A DNA stretch of 64,000 bases from Anaerostipes sp. (GTDB taxonomy: Bacteria; Bacillota; Clostridia; Lachnospirales; Lachnospiraceae): positions 1-64,000 of the forward strand of contig NZ_JAGZSD010000012.1 of the NCBI RefSeq assembly GCF_018381315.1, written 5' to 3'. Numbering within the stretch: position 1 is the stretch's first letter; each line of letters starts with the position of its first letter. A model generated the notes under the pieces. That model was not told where the DNA came from and did not search any database. It saw nothing but the letters and a program-made list of their open reading frames with translations. The translations under genes were made by a program, and so were the position numbers. This document shows, piece by piece, positions 52,205-60,522 of this stretch.

Positions 52205-52603
52205 ATGATTACTTATGTTCTTGGGATTCTGATGGTCACAATGACAGCTCAGGCAGCCTTAGGCTGGTTTCAGATCAAACGCATGTACCAGTCAATCGAA
52301 GATCTGAAAAAGGCCTGCCGACACACCCCGAATATCCTGGCTGCCGGTTTTGCAAAATCCGGCCTTGCCTTCCGCCCGGGCGTGATTGTACTGGTGGTGG
52401 TGAACCATTCGGAGGAAATTGTAGATTACTATGAAATGAAAGGGCGGACTGTGTTTTCAAAATTTCATCAGAAAAAAGGCTTCATCGGATGTTCTGCCAA
52501 AGATGCAAAAGCTTTGATGAAGAAGAAAAATGAGAAAGCCGCTTATGCATCAGCCTTGAAACAAATTGCTGAAAAACGAAAAACTGCTGTCTGTCCATGT
52601 TAA
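52205..52603 (+). CDS. gutM: Glucitol operon activator GutM
   Basis: A 132-residue protein with one N-terminal membrane helix (ITYVLGILMVTMTAQAALGW). The soluble part, AAGFAKSGLAFRPGVIVLVV and IVDYYEMKGRTVFSKFH, is the GutM pattern. In enterobacteria GutM activates the glucitol operon; in Firmicutes it typically heads the PTS genes, as here. The strong AAGGAGG lies 14 bp before the only in-frame ATG, a longer gap than normal, so initiation may be weak. Confidence 0.92.
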   Translation: MITYVLGILMVTMTAQAALGWFQIKRMYQSIEDLKKACRHTPNILAAGFAKSGLAFRPGVIVLVVVNHSEEIVDYYEMKGRTVFSKFHQKKGFIGCSAKDAKALMKKKNEKAAYASALKQIAEKRKTAVCPC

Positions 52604-52616
52604 GGAGGATGAACTT

Positions 52617-53150
52617 ATGAATGTATTTGTAAAACTGGCCGAGGGATTTACCGGAATTGTCTCTGCCGGAGGAGAAAACCTGATGGGACTGATCACCGGA
52701 ATCCTTCCGAATCTGCTGATTTTGCTCACCTGTATCAATGCGGTCATCACACTGGTTGGGGAAGACCGGGTCATGAACTTTTCTAAAAAGCTGACACGTT
52801 TCCGCCTGCTGCGCTACACTCTGCTTCCGGTGATCTCTTTGTTTTTCCTTACCAACCCTATGTGCTATACCATGGGGCGGTTCGTGGAGGAAGACCAAAA
52901 GCCTGCTTTCATTGATGCCTGCTTCTCTTTTGCCCACCCTATAACAGGCCTGTTTCCTCACGGCAATGCAGGGGAACTTTTTGTCTGGACCGGTATCGCT
53001 GCCGGCATTACAAAGCTTGGTTATTCCACCATGCCTTTGGCTGTGCGGTATCTGCTGGCCGGTGTCATTGTTATATTTATCCGCGGCAATGCCACAGAGT
53101 TTCTCACGAAAAAAATCATGGCAAGAAATAAAGGAGGTGCTGCAAAATGA
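52617..53150 (+). CDS. srlA: PTS glucitol/sorbitol transporter EIIC subunit
   Basis: A 177-residue membrane subunit with about four helices. EGFTGIVSAGGENLMGLITG, LVGEDRVMNFSKKLTRFRLL, TNPMCYTMGRFVEEDQKPAF and ATEFLTKKIMARNKG are all family landmarks. It forms half of the sugar channel, the rest being in the EIIB-fused subunit. The start at 52617 follows AAGGAGG 8 bp upstream. The next gene overlaps by 4 bp (ATGA). Confidence 0.95.
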   Translation: MNVFVKLAEGFTGIVSAGGENLMGLITGILPNLLILLTCINAVITLVGEDRVMNFSKKLTRFRLLRYTLLPVISLFFLTNPMCYTMGRFVEEDQKPAFIDACFSFAHPITGLFPHGNAGELFVWTGIAAGITKLGYSTMPLAVRYLLAGVIVIFIRGNATEFLTKKIMARNKGGAAK

Positions 53151-54139
53151 AACCAGCTGTAACGATTACAAAAGGCTCCAGCGGATGGGGCGGACCATTG
53201 ACTGTCTATGAGACAGAAACCCGAAAAGTTGTTGCTTCTGTCACCGGAGGCTCTATCCATCCACTGGCCGAAAAGATTGCGGACCTTCTGGGTGTCCCTG
53301 TGGTAGATGCATTTAACAATAAAGTGGAACCCGACACGATCATTATCGCAGTGGTGGACTGCGGCGGAACACTGCGCTGCGGCGTTTACCCGAAAATGGG
53401 TGTTAAGACCATTGATATCCACCCAATCTCTCCGTCAGGACCTCTCAGCAAATACATAAAAGAAGATAACTTTGTCTCCGGCACTACCCTGGACTGCATC
53501 TCCTTAAACGGCGGGGCCGTATCCTGTGAACCTGAGAAGACAGAACAGACAGCTCCTGAAGCTCCTGCTGCCGAAGCAAAAGAAACAACAGATCCCGGCG
53601 GCAATAAGTTTTTTAACTTTATCACAAGTATGGGCCGGGGAATCGGAAGTATCGTCAATGTCTTCTATCAGGCAGGCCGGGATACCCTGGATATTGTCCT
53701 GAAAAATATACTTCCGTTTATGATCTTTGTCAGCATCATGGTGGGAATTATCAATTATACGGGAATCGGTGATCTCCTTGCCAATGCCATTAAACCGCTG
53801 GCCGGAAGTCTTCCGGGACTCTTAGGACTGTCTGTCTTCTGTGCCATCCCGTTTCTGTCCCCGGTTTTAGGACCCGGCGCAGTCATTGCCCAGGTAGTCG
53901 GCGTACTCCTCGGCGTAGAGATCGGAAAAGGCACAATCCCGATCGCTTATTCCCTTCCTGCACTGTTTGCCATTAATTCTCAGGTAGGATGTGACTTTGT
54001 ACCGGTTGCACTGACACTGGCTGAGGCAGAAGACGAAACGGTAAGCGCCGGTGTACCGGCTATGCTCTTTACAAGACTTGTAACCGGACCTGCTGCTGTG
54101 CTCGTAGCTTATCTGTTAAGCTTTGGACTTTACAGTTAA
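53147..54139 (+). CDS. srlE: PTS glucitol/sorbitol transporter EIIB subunit
   Basis: A 330-residue subunit. The EIIB part (residues 1-120) opens KPAVTITKGSSGWGGPLTVY and has the phospho-site in VVDCGGTLRCGVYP. A Glu/Ala/Pro linker (about 125-150) leads to a membrane domain of about 180 residues (MVGIINYTGIGDLLANAIKP, IPFLSPVLGPGAVIAQVVG, NSQVGCDFVPVALTLAEAED). It imports and phosphorylates glucitol, sorbose or a related polyol with EIIC. No EIIA gene follows: the operon ends here at a terminator. Confidence 0.95.
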   Translation: MKPAVTITKGSSGWGGPLTVYETETRKVVASVTGGSIHPLAEKIADLLGVPVVDAFNNKVEPDTIIIAVVDCGGTLRCGVYPKMGVKTIDIHPISPSGPLSKYIKEDNFVSGTTLDCISLNGGAVSCEPEKTEQTAPEAPAAEAKETTDPGGNKFFNFITSMGRGIGSIVNVFYQAGRDTLDIVLKNILPFMIFVSIMVGIINYTGIGDLLANAIKPLAGSLPGLLGLSVFCAIPFLSPVLGPGAVIAQVVGVLLGVEIGKGTIPIAYSLPALFAINSQVGCDFVPVALTLAEAEDETVSAGVPAMLFTRLVTGPAAVLVAYLLSFGLYS

Positions 54140-54152
54140 ATCAGAAATAGAC

Positions 54153-54199
54153 AAAAAAACATTCAAACTGTTTTACTGCAAACAGTTTGAATGTTTTTT
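54153..54199. terminator. Bidirectional terminator after the PTS operon
   Basis: A 20-bp perfect stem (AAAAAACATTCAAACTGTTT and complement) with a 6-nt loop stands 14 bp after the EIIB stop. It contains the last codons and stop of the convergent XRE gene. Confidence 0.93.
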
Positions 54200-55243
54200 C
54201 CACTCTGCCAAAAGCTGCTGAAACTCCGGTTCTTTCTGAAGAAATTCAAATTCCTTATTTTCAGGATCTTCAAATAGCCTTAATAACTTTGGAAGGATAG
54301 TGTTCCCCAAATTTTTTGTGCCTGCTCTTGCTGCTATACGTTTATACAAAGGTGTCTTTCCCGGTTCCCAGTTTTTAAGGGCTGCAGGAATCATGTTCTT
54401 CAATATTTTTATACACTGCTCTGTATCTTTCCTTGTAAATGCAAGCTGAAGCGGCACTGAATAAGCCCCATAGTCCCACAGCCCGAACAGCTGCACCGCC
54501 TTTTCTGATATATCCGCAATCTCATCTGCATCTCTATTTCTGTGTTCTTTCAGTGCTATGATCATTAAGTCCAATAAAACTGCCTGAATATCACTTAATC
54601 TCATCACAAGCTTTCTCTCCAGAACGTATGCCGCCTCATCCCAGCGTTCCTGTTTCATCAGCAGCTTCGTTTGAACCTGTTTTTTATCCATCACAGGCTC
54701 CTCCGGAATCTCTTCCAGAAGTCTTTCCGCCCTCTCATATTCTTCCCTGTCTATATATTTATAGATCAGCAGGGTACGTGACCTGTCTCTGATCTCTGGG
54801 TCTGTACTCTGTGCTGTCCGTTCATACAGTTTTTCAATATCATCCAGAAAAGCAGCGCATTCGTCATAGGAATACAGACCTAAAATCCCCTCCAGTGCAA
54901 TGGCAACATGCAAAACCAGGAGATCACAGTTCGGATATGCCCGCACCTTTTCCATTCCCATATGAAATGCATGTTCCGCACTATTGCAGGATGCATCCTC
55001 TGCCAAATCGTTTAAAAACTTTATGATTTCCTCAGATGTAGGTTCCTCTTTAAAAGACAGGAGCCTGTTCAAATCTGTATCCAGTAACCGTGCCAGTGCC
55101 GGAAGCAGAGTAATATCCGGATAGGATACCGCTTTTTCCCACTTATTCACGGCGGGTGCAGATACGCCAAGAAGCGATGCCATCTGCTCCTGCGTCATTC
55201 CTTTTTTTATTCTAAGTTCCCGGATTGTCTTATTGATCTTCAT
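54173..55243 (-). CDS. XRE family regulator with helical C-terminal domain
   Basis: A 356-residue protein. The N-terminal HTH (RELRIKKGMTQEQMASLLGV, SAPAVNKWEKAVSYPDI) is followed by SLLDTDLNRLLSF-like sequence, then about 280 residues of paired helices that look like tetratricopeptide-type repeats (YERAERLLEEIPEEPV, KLLMKQERWDEAAYVLERKL). This architecture is common in clostridial regulators that may sense peptides or stress. It is monocistronic, and no adjacent target operon is obvious. Confidence 0.88.
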   Translation of the reverse strand: MKINKTIRELRIKKGMTQEQMASLLGVSAPAVNKWEKAVSYPDITLLPALARLLDTDLNRLLSFKEEPTSEEIIKFLNDLAEDASCNSAEHAFHMGMEKVRAYPNCDLLVLHVAIALEGILGLYSYDECAAFLDDIEKLYERTAQSTDPEIRDRSRTLLIYKYIDREEYERAERLLEEIPEEPVMDKKQVQTKLLMKQERWDEAAYVLERKLVMRLSDIQAVLLDLMIIALKEHRNRDADEIADISEKAVQLFGLWDYGAYSVPLQLAFTRKDTEQCIKILKNMIPAALKNWEPGKTPLYKRIAARAGTKNLGNTILPKLLRLFEDPENKEFEFLQKEPEFQQLLAEWKKHSNCLQ

Positions 55244-55340
55244 ATGCCTGTCTCCTTTTCTGATTTCATTGTATCAATCCTTCAGGCCGCGGACAATTGA
55301 ATCCTTTTTTATTTTTCCTCATGAAACTTAACCGGCAGTT

Positions 55341-55371
55341 AAAAGGAAGGCCTCAGCGGCCTTCCTTTTGT
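55341..55371. terminator. Terminator overlapping the MerR gene end
   Basis: AAAAGGAAGGCC and GGCCTTCCTTTT form a GC-rich stem with a 5-nt loop that includes the MerR stop codon. On the minus strand it ends the MerR operon; the T-tract on the other side lets it also serve the plus strand. Confidence 0.85.
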
Positions 55372-55619
55372 AAAATATTTTTAATTTCTGAAATTGTGTT
55401 TCCAGCATCTTTAAGCTTCTTTATTTTTTCTATCCTTGCAGTGCTCTCTTCTCTCCGGTATCTGCGCGTTAAATTCTCTTCCTCCTGTTCAAACAAAAGG
55501 AGCCCTTCCTCCGTATAATATTTTAATGTGCTGTAACGGCATCCGGTCAGGCGGACCAGCTCCCCTATTGTCACATACTCGGATGAGAGAATCTTATCCA
55601 TACTTCTCTGTCTGGACAT
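55353..55619 (-). CDS. MerR family HTH protein, HTH only
   Basis: An 88-residue MerR-type winged helix: VTIGELVRLTGCRYSTLKYY is the HTH and wing, and EGLLLFEQEEENLTRRYRRE with EKIKKLKDAGNTISEIKNIL the second half. There is no effector domain. Its ribosome site AGGTGA overlaps the stop of the preceding 300-residue gene (TAG then GTGATGCC, ATG), so the two are translationally coupled and probably act together. Confidence 0.88.
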   Translation of the reverse strand: MSRQRSMDKILSSEYVTIGELVRLTGCRYSTLKYYTEEGLLLFEQEEENLTRRYRREESTARIEKIKKLKDAGNTISEIKNILQKEGR

Positions 55620-55627
55620 GGCATCAC

Positions 55628-56530
55628 CTATTGATAAGCCGGAACCAGGGTTATGCCCTGTACCGGTAATTTATACACTGCCTTTGTTGTAGGAAAAATT
55701 CTGTAATAGCTGTTGTCTATGCGCAGCAGAGTCTCGCTTCCGTTTTTGACTTCCTCTGCATAATGGCCCCGTTCGGCTAAATAGCAAAGAACTGCTTCCC
55801 TCCGGCCTGCCACCGTTGAACCAAGAACTACCATGTCAATAAAAACAGCACTTCTTCTTTCCAGAAACGGAAACAGCAGATTTACCCCTTCCAGGTATGG
55901 ATTTTGAAACAGGTTTTTCTTTGCCTTTAAAAATCCGGTGCTGAAATTTCCCAATGCACTGTGGAACTCTGCCTCAAACAGAATCCGGTAACATTCATTC
56001 TGTGTTGAAATATCACCGATCCGCTGTTTTACTTCTGTCTGTTCTGATGATGAAAAGAACTCAGACATCAGACAGGATTCCCGGAACATCCACAGCAGAC
56101 AAACAGTTTCCACAGAAGGCATCCCGGCGTCCAAAACCTCAGCACGCACGCTTTCTACTACTTTTCTGTACTCTGTTTCACTGCTTCGGTATTCTAAAAT
56201 CTTCACTCCGGCAGTTTCGTAATTCATATCGCATGCAATCAGAGCCGGAACCTCCTCCAGAACACCCTCTGCCTTTAAAAATCCTGCCGTTTCTTTCTCA
56301 ATCTTCTTAATCTTTCTTTTGTCCAGCTTCTTTACATCCTGTATTATTTTGCTCAGGCATTCTTTAAACCCTGCTGCCTGCCCCTCGTCCATGTCAGAAA
56401 GCATGGGTTCCAGGGACATAAGGGCAGCAATCCCCCGGACCACAGCACTTTTTGCCGTTGTATTATGATTGGATTCCAGGGTGTTCAGGCCTGCAAGTGC
56501 CGCCTTTTGTGATAATTTATATTCCTCCAT
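55628..56530 (-). CDS. Unrecognised 300-residue helical protein coupled to a MerR gene
   Basis: I do not recognise this protein. It is about 300 residues, mostly alpha-helical, with no signal peptide or membrane helix. Segments include KSAVVRGIAALMSLEPMLSD, IQDVKKLDKRKIKKIEKETA, VCLLWMFRESCLMSEFFSSS and a C-terminal beta part VLGSTVAGRREAVLCYLA. The start at 56530 has AGGAG 8 bp upstream. It is directly upstream of and coupled to the MerR-type HTH gene, so it could be that regulator's sensor partner. A 7-bp tandem repeat lies in its leader. Confidence 0.6.
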   Translation of the reverse strand: MEEYKLSQKAALAGLNTLESNHNTTAKSAVVRGIAALMSLEPMLSDMDEGQAAGFKECLSKIIQDVKKLDKRKIKKIEKETAGFLKAEGVLEEVPALIACDMNYETAGVKILEYRSSETEYRKVVESVRAEVLDAGMPSVETVCLLWMFRESCLMSEFFSSSEQTEVKQRIGDISTQNECYRILFEAEFHSALGNFSTGFLKAKKNLFQNPYLEGVNLLFPFLERRSAVFIDMVVLGSTVAGRREAVLCYLAERGHYAEEVKNGSETLLRIDNSYYRIFPTTKAVYKLPVQGITLVPAYQ

Positions 56531-56552
56531 AAGTAACAACTCCTCTCCCGGA

Positions 56553-56580
56553 TACTTACTACTTATTACTTACTACTTAC
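56553..56580. repeat. Four tandem copies of a 7-bp repeat in a gene leader
   Basis: TACTTAC, TACTTAT, TACTTAC, TACTTAC follow each other without gaps between the start of the 300-residue gene and a TATAAT -10 box (minus strand, 56587-56592). Copy-number change would alter the untranslated leader length by 7 bp. Confidence 0.8.
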
Positions 56581-56760
56581 GATTTAATTATAACACACTT
56601 TCTCAAAAATAAAAGAACTTTTTAGATTTCGTATGCTTAATAAAATGGGTACTTCTATATAATAAGACAAAAAGAAATGATGGCGTCCTGCCGCCATGAT
56701 ATACTTATATCATAAATAAAATTTTATGGAATATAACAAGAAAGTGAATGGAGTGCGGCA

Positions 56761-57342
56761 ATGACAGAGGCAGAAAAGAAAAATATAATCAGCAAGATTT
56801 TTAAAGACCATAATCTATCTCCTGGTGAAGAAAAGCTGAATCAAATTGTGATGATTGCTCAGGAAATTAATTTTCCTGCCGGAACAACAATACAGGATAT
56901 AGGGATGGAGCAAAAATATCTCTATCTCATTATAAAGGGCGCTGCAAGAAGCTATTATATTGATGTAAACGGCAATGATGTAACAAAAAGGTTCTTAATT
57001 GAGGACGAATTTGCAGTGGGGGAAAGCCTTTTCCTCACAGAAAGTCTGGAGGTTTTTGAGGCCCTGGAGAACTTAAAATGCCTCCGTTTTGAAGCAGAAA
57101 GATTTAAGGATATTATTCTTTCTGACAATACTTTGTCGATGATCTATATAAAAATGCTGGAGCAGACCGTAATTTATAAAATGCACCGTGAGTACAGCTT
57201 TCAGAATATGCCTGCCAAAGAACGGTACCTCTAGTTTAAAGAAATGTACGGCAGTATTGAAGAAAGAGTCCCTCAAAACATGATTGCATCCTATCTGGGG
57301 ATCAAAAAGGAATCTCTCAGCAGAATCCGCCATCATTTATAA
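56761..57342 (+). pseudogene. Crp/Fnr family regulator interrupted by an amber codon
   Basis: A Crp/Fnr-type regulator. The cyclic-nucleotide-binding-like domain is intact (EINFPAGTTIQDIGMEQKYL, YLIIKGAARSYYIDVNGNDV, VGESLFLTES). After NMPAKERYL an in-frame TAG at 57232 splits off the last 35 codons, which still read perfectly: IEERVPQNMIASYLGIKKES with LSRIRHHL, the recognition helix of the HTH. The truncated product could not bind DNA. This is a single nonsense change in an otherwise complete 193-codon gene, so inactivation is recent. The hydrolase gene follows 92 bp later. Confidence 0.9.
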
Positions 57343-57434
57343 ATTAACATTTGTTAATGCATAATTTCTCCGTCCAGAATAAAATTTCAGTCAGATAATC
57401 ATTATTTACCCTGATGGAATTGGAGGAATGTACA

Positions 57435-58391
57435 GTGCTGTATAAAAATCAAAAATCATGGAAAGAGATTGAATCTTTTTTACCAAAGGAATATGAATTT
57501 AACTCAGATTATAAGCCGCAGGAAGAACATTGGAACTGGAAAGGAAACAATATACATCTTGATACTTTTCGTAATCCGGATGCCAGAGCAAAAATTATCT
57601 GTTTCCATGGTGTGGGAACAAACGGCCGGCAGATTTCTATGATTGTGGGAGGACCGCTGGCCAAAAATGGTTTTGAAACGATTATGGCCGATATGCCTGT
57701 TTATGGAATGACAGAAGTAAATCCAAAAATGCAGATTACATACGATGACTGGGTACAATGCGGAAGCAGTCTGGTTGATGAAGAACTGAAAAAGGATAGC
57801 CGTCCTGTTTTTCTGTACGGGCTCTCTGCCGGCGGTATGGAAACTTATCATATAGCTGCTGAAAATGGAAAGGTAAAAGGTATTATCGGCATGACCTTTC
57901 TCGATCAGAGAGAAAAACAGGTTCAGCTGACGACAGCCAGCAATAAATTTTGGGGGATTACAGGCGCCTTTCTTGCAAAGCTTTCCTGTGCAGCCGGATT
58001 TGGAGGATTTAAGATAAAAATGAGCATACCGTCAAAGATGAAAACCCTTGTCAATAACAAGGAATGTCTGAAAATTATGATGGACGATCCAACTTCGGCC
58101 GGCAATAAGGTTACAATGAAATTTCTGCACAGTTATATAACATATACGCCGGATATTGAGCCGGAGGATTTTACAGTCTGCCCGGTTCTTCTGACACAGC
58201 CGCAAAAAGACGGCTGGACACCGCAGTATTTAAGTGATACTTTTCTTGACAGGATAAAAAGGGTACCTGTAACAAAAAAAGTGCTTCAAAACGGCTCTCA
58301 CTACCCGATTGAAAAAGAGGCACTGGAAGACCTGCAAAACCATATTTTAAGTTTTTTGAAAGAACAGCTGAAAACGATTCATCGTGAATGA
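57435..58391 (+). CDS. Alpha/beta hydrolase
   Basis: A 318-residue alpha/beta hydrolase. FHGVGTNGRQISM is the oxyanion loop, YGLSAGGMETYHIA the nucleophile elbow (serine in GLSAGG), TVCPVLLTQPQKDGWTP carries the acid region and NGSHYPIE the catalytic histidine. The GTG at 57435 has GGAGG 8 bp upstream; an ATG seven codons earlier has no site. It probably was controlled by the broken Crp/Fnr gene next to it. Substrate unknown (an ester or lipid-like compound is plausible). Confidence 0.88.
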   Translation: MLYKNQKSWKEIESFLPKEYEFNSDYKPQEEHWNWKGNNIHLDTFRNPDARAKIICFHGVGTNGRQISMIVGGPLAKNGFETIMADMPVYGMTEVNPKMQITYDDWVQCGSSLVDEELKKDSRPVFLYGLSAGGMETYHIAAENGKVKGIIGMTFLDQREKQVQLTTASNKFWGITGAFLAKLSCAAGFGGFKIKMSIPSKMKTLVNNKECLKIMMDDPTSAGNKVTMKFLHSYITYTPDIEPEDFTVCPVLLTQPQKDGWTPQYLSDTFLDRIKRVPVTKKVLQNGSHYPIEKEALEDLQNHILSFLKEQLKTIHRE

Positions 58392-58431
58392 GTTTTTCTT
58401 CAATATCTTTAGCCGGATCTGTGAAAAACAA

Positions 58432-58461
58432 AAAAACTGCCTGTAAATACAGACAGTTTTC
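58432..58461 (-). terminator. Terminator of the tRNA-Gly gene
   Basis: AAAACTG-C-CTGT and ACAG-A-CAGTTTT form a stem with one mismatch. Read on the minus strand it follows the tRNA by 6 bp and ends in a run of seven T. Confidence 0.8.
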
Positions 58462-58467
58462 TATGAA

Positions 58468-58538
58468 AGCGGGTGATGGGAATCGAACCCACGTGATCAG
58501 CTTGGAAGGCTGGAGTTCTACCATTGAACTACACCCGC
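58468..58538 (-). tRNA. tRNA-Gly (anticodon UCC)
   Basis: The minus strand folds as a standard cloverleaf of 71 nt without encoded CCA: acceptor GCGGGTG pairs with the 3' CACCCGC, the D arm contains AGTTCAATGGTAGAAC, the anticodon stem-loop CCAGC-CTTCCAA-GCTGA gives UCC, and the T arm has GTGGGTTCGATTCCCAT. A terminator follows directly. Its promoter on the minus strand lies in 58539-58690, which holds no protein gene. Confidence 0.97.
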
Positions 58539-58626
58539 ATCTTTCAGACAAGTGATAGTATAGCAAACCTAAAAATAAAATGCAAGAACTTTTTTAAAAT
58601 TTCTATAAAAGTTTTATACAGTGCCG

Positions 58627-58663
58627 AAATGCCAGTCAACTGCATCACAGTCGGCTGGCATTT
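58627..58663 (-). terminator. Terminator of the glycyl radical/sugar operon
   Basis: AAATGCCAG and CTGGCATTT form the outer stem, with ACTG/CAGT inside it, about 30 bp after the stop of the EIIC gene on the minus strand. Confidence 0.65.
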
Positions 58664-58688
58664 GACTTCTTTTATGATGCGGGCCTGA

Positions 58689-59825
58689 TTAAACTTCCTT
58701 TGCCTCAAATGGTATGGAATCATCCCATCCAATAAGAATTGTTAAAATCGCGCCAGTTACAAATGCAATCACAAGTCCTGCGATATAAAGAGGAAATGTG
58801 CTGCCTATAAAAGCCGGGATGCATGTAACTGAACCAAAAATGAACGCGTGTCCCAAAACACCAAATCCCCCTAAAAATGCACCTGTAATTGCACTTGCCA
58901 GAGAACCTGCGATCAGCGGCCGTTTATACTGCAGTGCAACCCCATAGAGTGCCGGCTCAACGATGCCTGATATTGCAACGGAGACAATAGAAGACATAGA
59001 ATAACTTTTAAGGTCCTTATTTTTTGTCCGCAGCCACACTCCAAAACAAGCTCCGGCCATTGCAAAGTTGCAGGCACTTGTGACTGCCATCAGCATTGAG
59101 TTCCCTGTTTTCCCAAGTTCAGGAATGATAACCATAGTATTGATTGCCCAATGAAGTCCGAACATAATCATTACATTCCAAAACAGGGCAACAACCGCTC
59201 CGGAAACCCATCCATTTAAGTCCGTCAGCCAAAGAGTAAATGCACCAATATTTGTAGAAATAATATAACCTGCCGGCCCAAATACCAATGCGGTCAATGG
59301 CACCATGATCACGAGAGAAACAGCAGGTACAAGTATCATTTTCAGACTTTCCGGAATATGCTTATTTAAAAATTTTTCTAAATATGACTGTACTATCACT
59401 GCAGCAATTGGAGAAATAATTTGGCCTGTGTACTCAAGTGTCAGCATCGGGATTCCCATAAAACTTGACATTGTCCCCGCACCGTTTGTCATAAGCGCCG
59501 CATATTCCGGCATCATCAGCGCACCAATGATCAGCATGGATATAAAAGGGCTTGCGCCAAATTTCTTGGCTGTTGTAACCGCCAATAGAAACGGCAGAAA
59601 TGTAAATACCGCAGACGATGCTGCATAGAGAACTGCATATGTACTGCCGGCATCGGAGAGAATACCTGCATTTACAGCAAGCAGCAGCATTCCTCTCAAA
59701 ATTCCTGATCCTGCAAAAACAGGAAGAAGCGGTACAAAAATTGCTACAACAATATCAATTATTTTTGCTCCAAAAGATATTTTTTCAGAGGTTTTCACGT
59801 TGGTTCCATCAGTTACATTGCTCAT
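58689..59825 (-). CDS. PTS EIIC membrane subunit without EIIB
   Basis: A 378-residue permease with about ten helices, of the glucose/beta-glucoside-type EIIC superfamily. IFVPLLPVFAGSGILRGMLL, SPFISMLIIGALMMPEYAAL, LFWNVMIMFGLHWAINTMVI and SGIVEPALYGVALQYKRPLI (the substrate-binding GIVEP-like loop) are recognisable. Fused EIIB or EIIA domains, normal for ScrA/BglP relatives, are absent, and no EIIB gene is in the operon, so a partner must be encoded elsewhere. It is the last gene of the operon. Confidence 0.88.
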   Translation of the reverse strand: MSNVTDGTNVKTSEKISFGAKIIDIVVAIFVPLLPVFAGSGILRGMLLLAVNAGILSDAGSTYAVLYAASSAVFTFLPFLLAVTTAKKFGASPFISMLIIGALMMPEYAALMTNGAGTMSSFMGIPMLTLEYTGQIISPIAAVIVQSYLEKFLNKHIPESLKMILVPAVSLVIMVPLTALVFGPAGYIISTNIGAFTLWLTDLNGWVSGAVVALFWNVMIMFGLHWAINTMVIIPELGKTGNSMLMAVTSACNFAMAGACFGVWLRTKNKDLKSYSMSSIVSVAISGIVEPALYGVALQYKRPLIAGSLASAITGAFLGGFGVLGHAFIFGSVTCIPAFIGSTFPLYIAGLVIAFVTGAILTILIGWDDSIPFEAKEV

Positions 59826-59859
59826 AATCCACCTTTCCCTTCTTAAATTGACTTCAATT

Positions 59860-60507
59860 TTATAGATTCTTTAACCGTTTCACAGAGTTGGCAATAGAGC
59901 CAGTTTGAAAAATCGAACTGCCGGCAATTAAAACATCGGCCCCTGCATCTACAAGTTCACAGCCTGTAAGTTCGTTCACACCGCCGTCAACACTAATCGG
60001 AATATGGCATACCTCCTGATCCATGATCTCATGGAGACGTTCAAGTTTTTGATATATCGAATCTTCAAAAGGCTGTCCTCCATATCCAGGCTCTGCACTC
60101 ATTAATATGATCCCGTCCACATGATGAAGAAGATATCTTAAACTCTCCACCCCGTATGCCGGCCCAATTCCAATCCCCGCTTTTACTCCTGTTTTTCTGA
60201 TCTCCCGCAGCAGATGGATAGGATTAGGGCAGGCATCTAACTGAAATGTTACATAATCAGCTCCTGCCCGCTGAAAAATACTAAAAAAATTCTCAGGCCG
60301 CAGCAATTCAAAATGTACGGACAGCGGAAGCCTGGTAATCTTTTTTAAATCTGAAACAAGCTGAGGTCCAAAGGTTACGTTTTCAACGTATACTCCGTCC
60401 ATGACATCTATATGTATAATGTCTGCACCTGCTTTTTCCGCTTCCAGCACTTGTTCTCCTATTTTTGTATGGTCACATGCCAAAATAGAAGCTGATATTT
60501 TCACCAT
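59860..60507 (-). CDS. Ribulose-phosphate 3-epimerase family protein (possible ketohexose-phosphate epimerase)
   Basis: A 215-residue TIM barrel. ISASILACDH, HIDVMDGVYVENVTFGPQLV and VDGGV keep the metal-binding His/Asp set (His in HIDVMDG, Asp, His in SVHFEL, Asp in SVDGGV). Two substitutions differ from housekeeping Rpe: MSAEPGYGGQ instead of MSVNPGFGGQ and VHFELLRPE instead of VHLMI. They suggest a paralogue for another sugar phosphate, such as allulose 6-phosphate. It is flanked by PfkB kinase and PTS genes. Confidence 0.85.
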   Translation of the reverse strand: MVKISASILACDHTKIGEQVLEAEKAGADIIHIDVMDGVYVENVTFGPQLVSDLKKITRLPLSVHFELLRPENFFSIFQRAGADYVTFQLDACPNPIHLLREIRKTGVKAGIGIGPAYGVESLRYLLHHVDGIILMSAEPGYGGQPFEDSIYQKLERLHEIMDQEVCHIPISVDGGVNELTGCELVDAGADVLIAGSSIFQTGSIANSVKRLKNL

Positions 60508-60522
60508 AAATTCCCTCCGTAT

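Noticed and set aside
56553..56580. A CRISPR-like or satellite array
   Set aside because: The repeats are only 7 bp, contiguous and without spacers; no cas genes are in the window.
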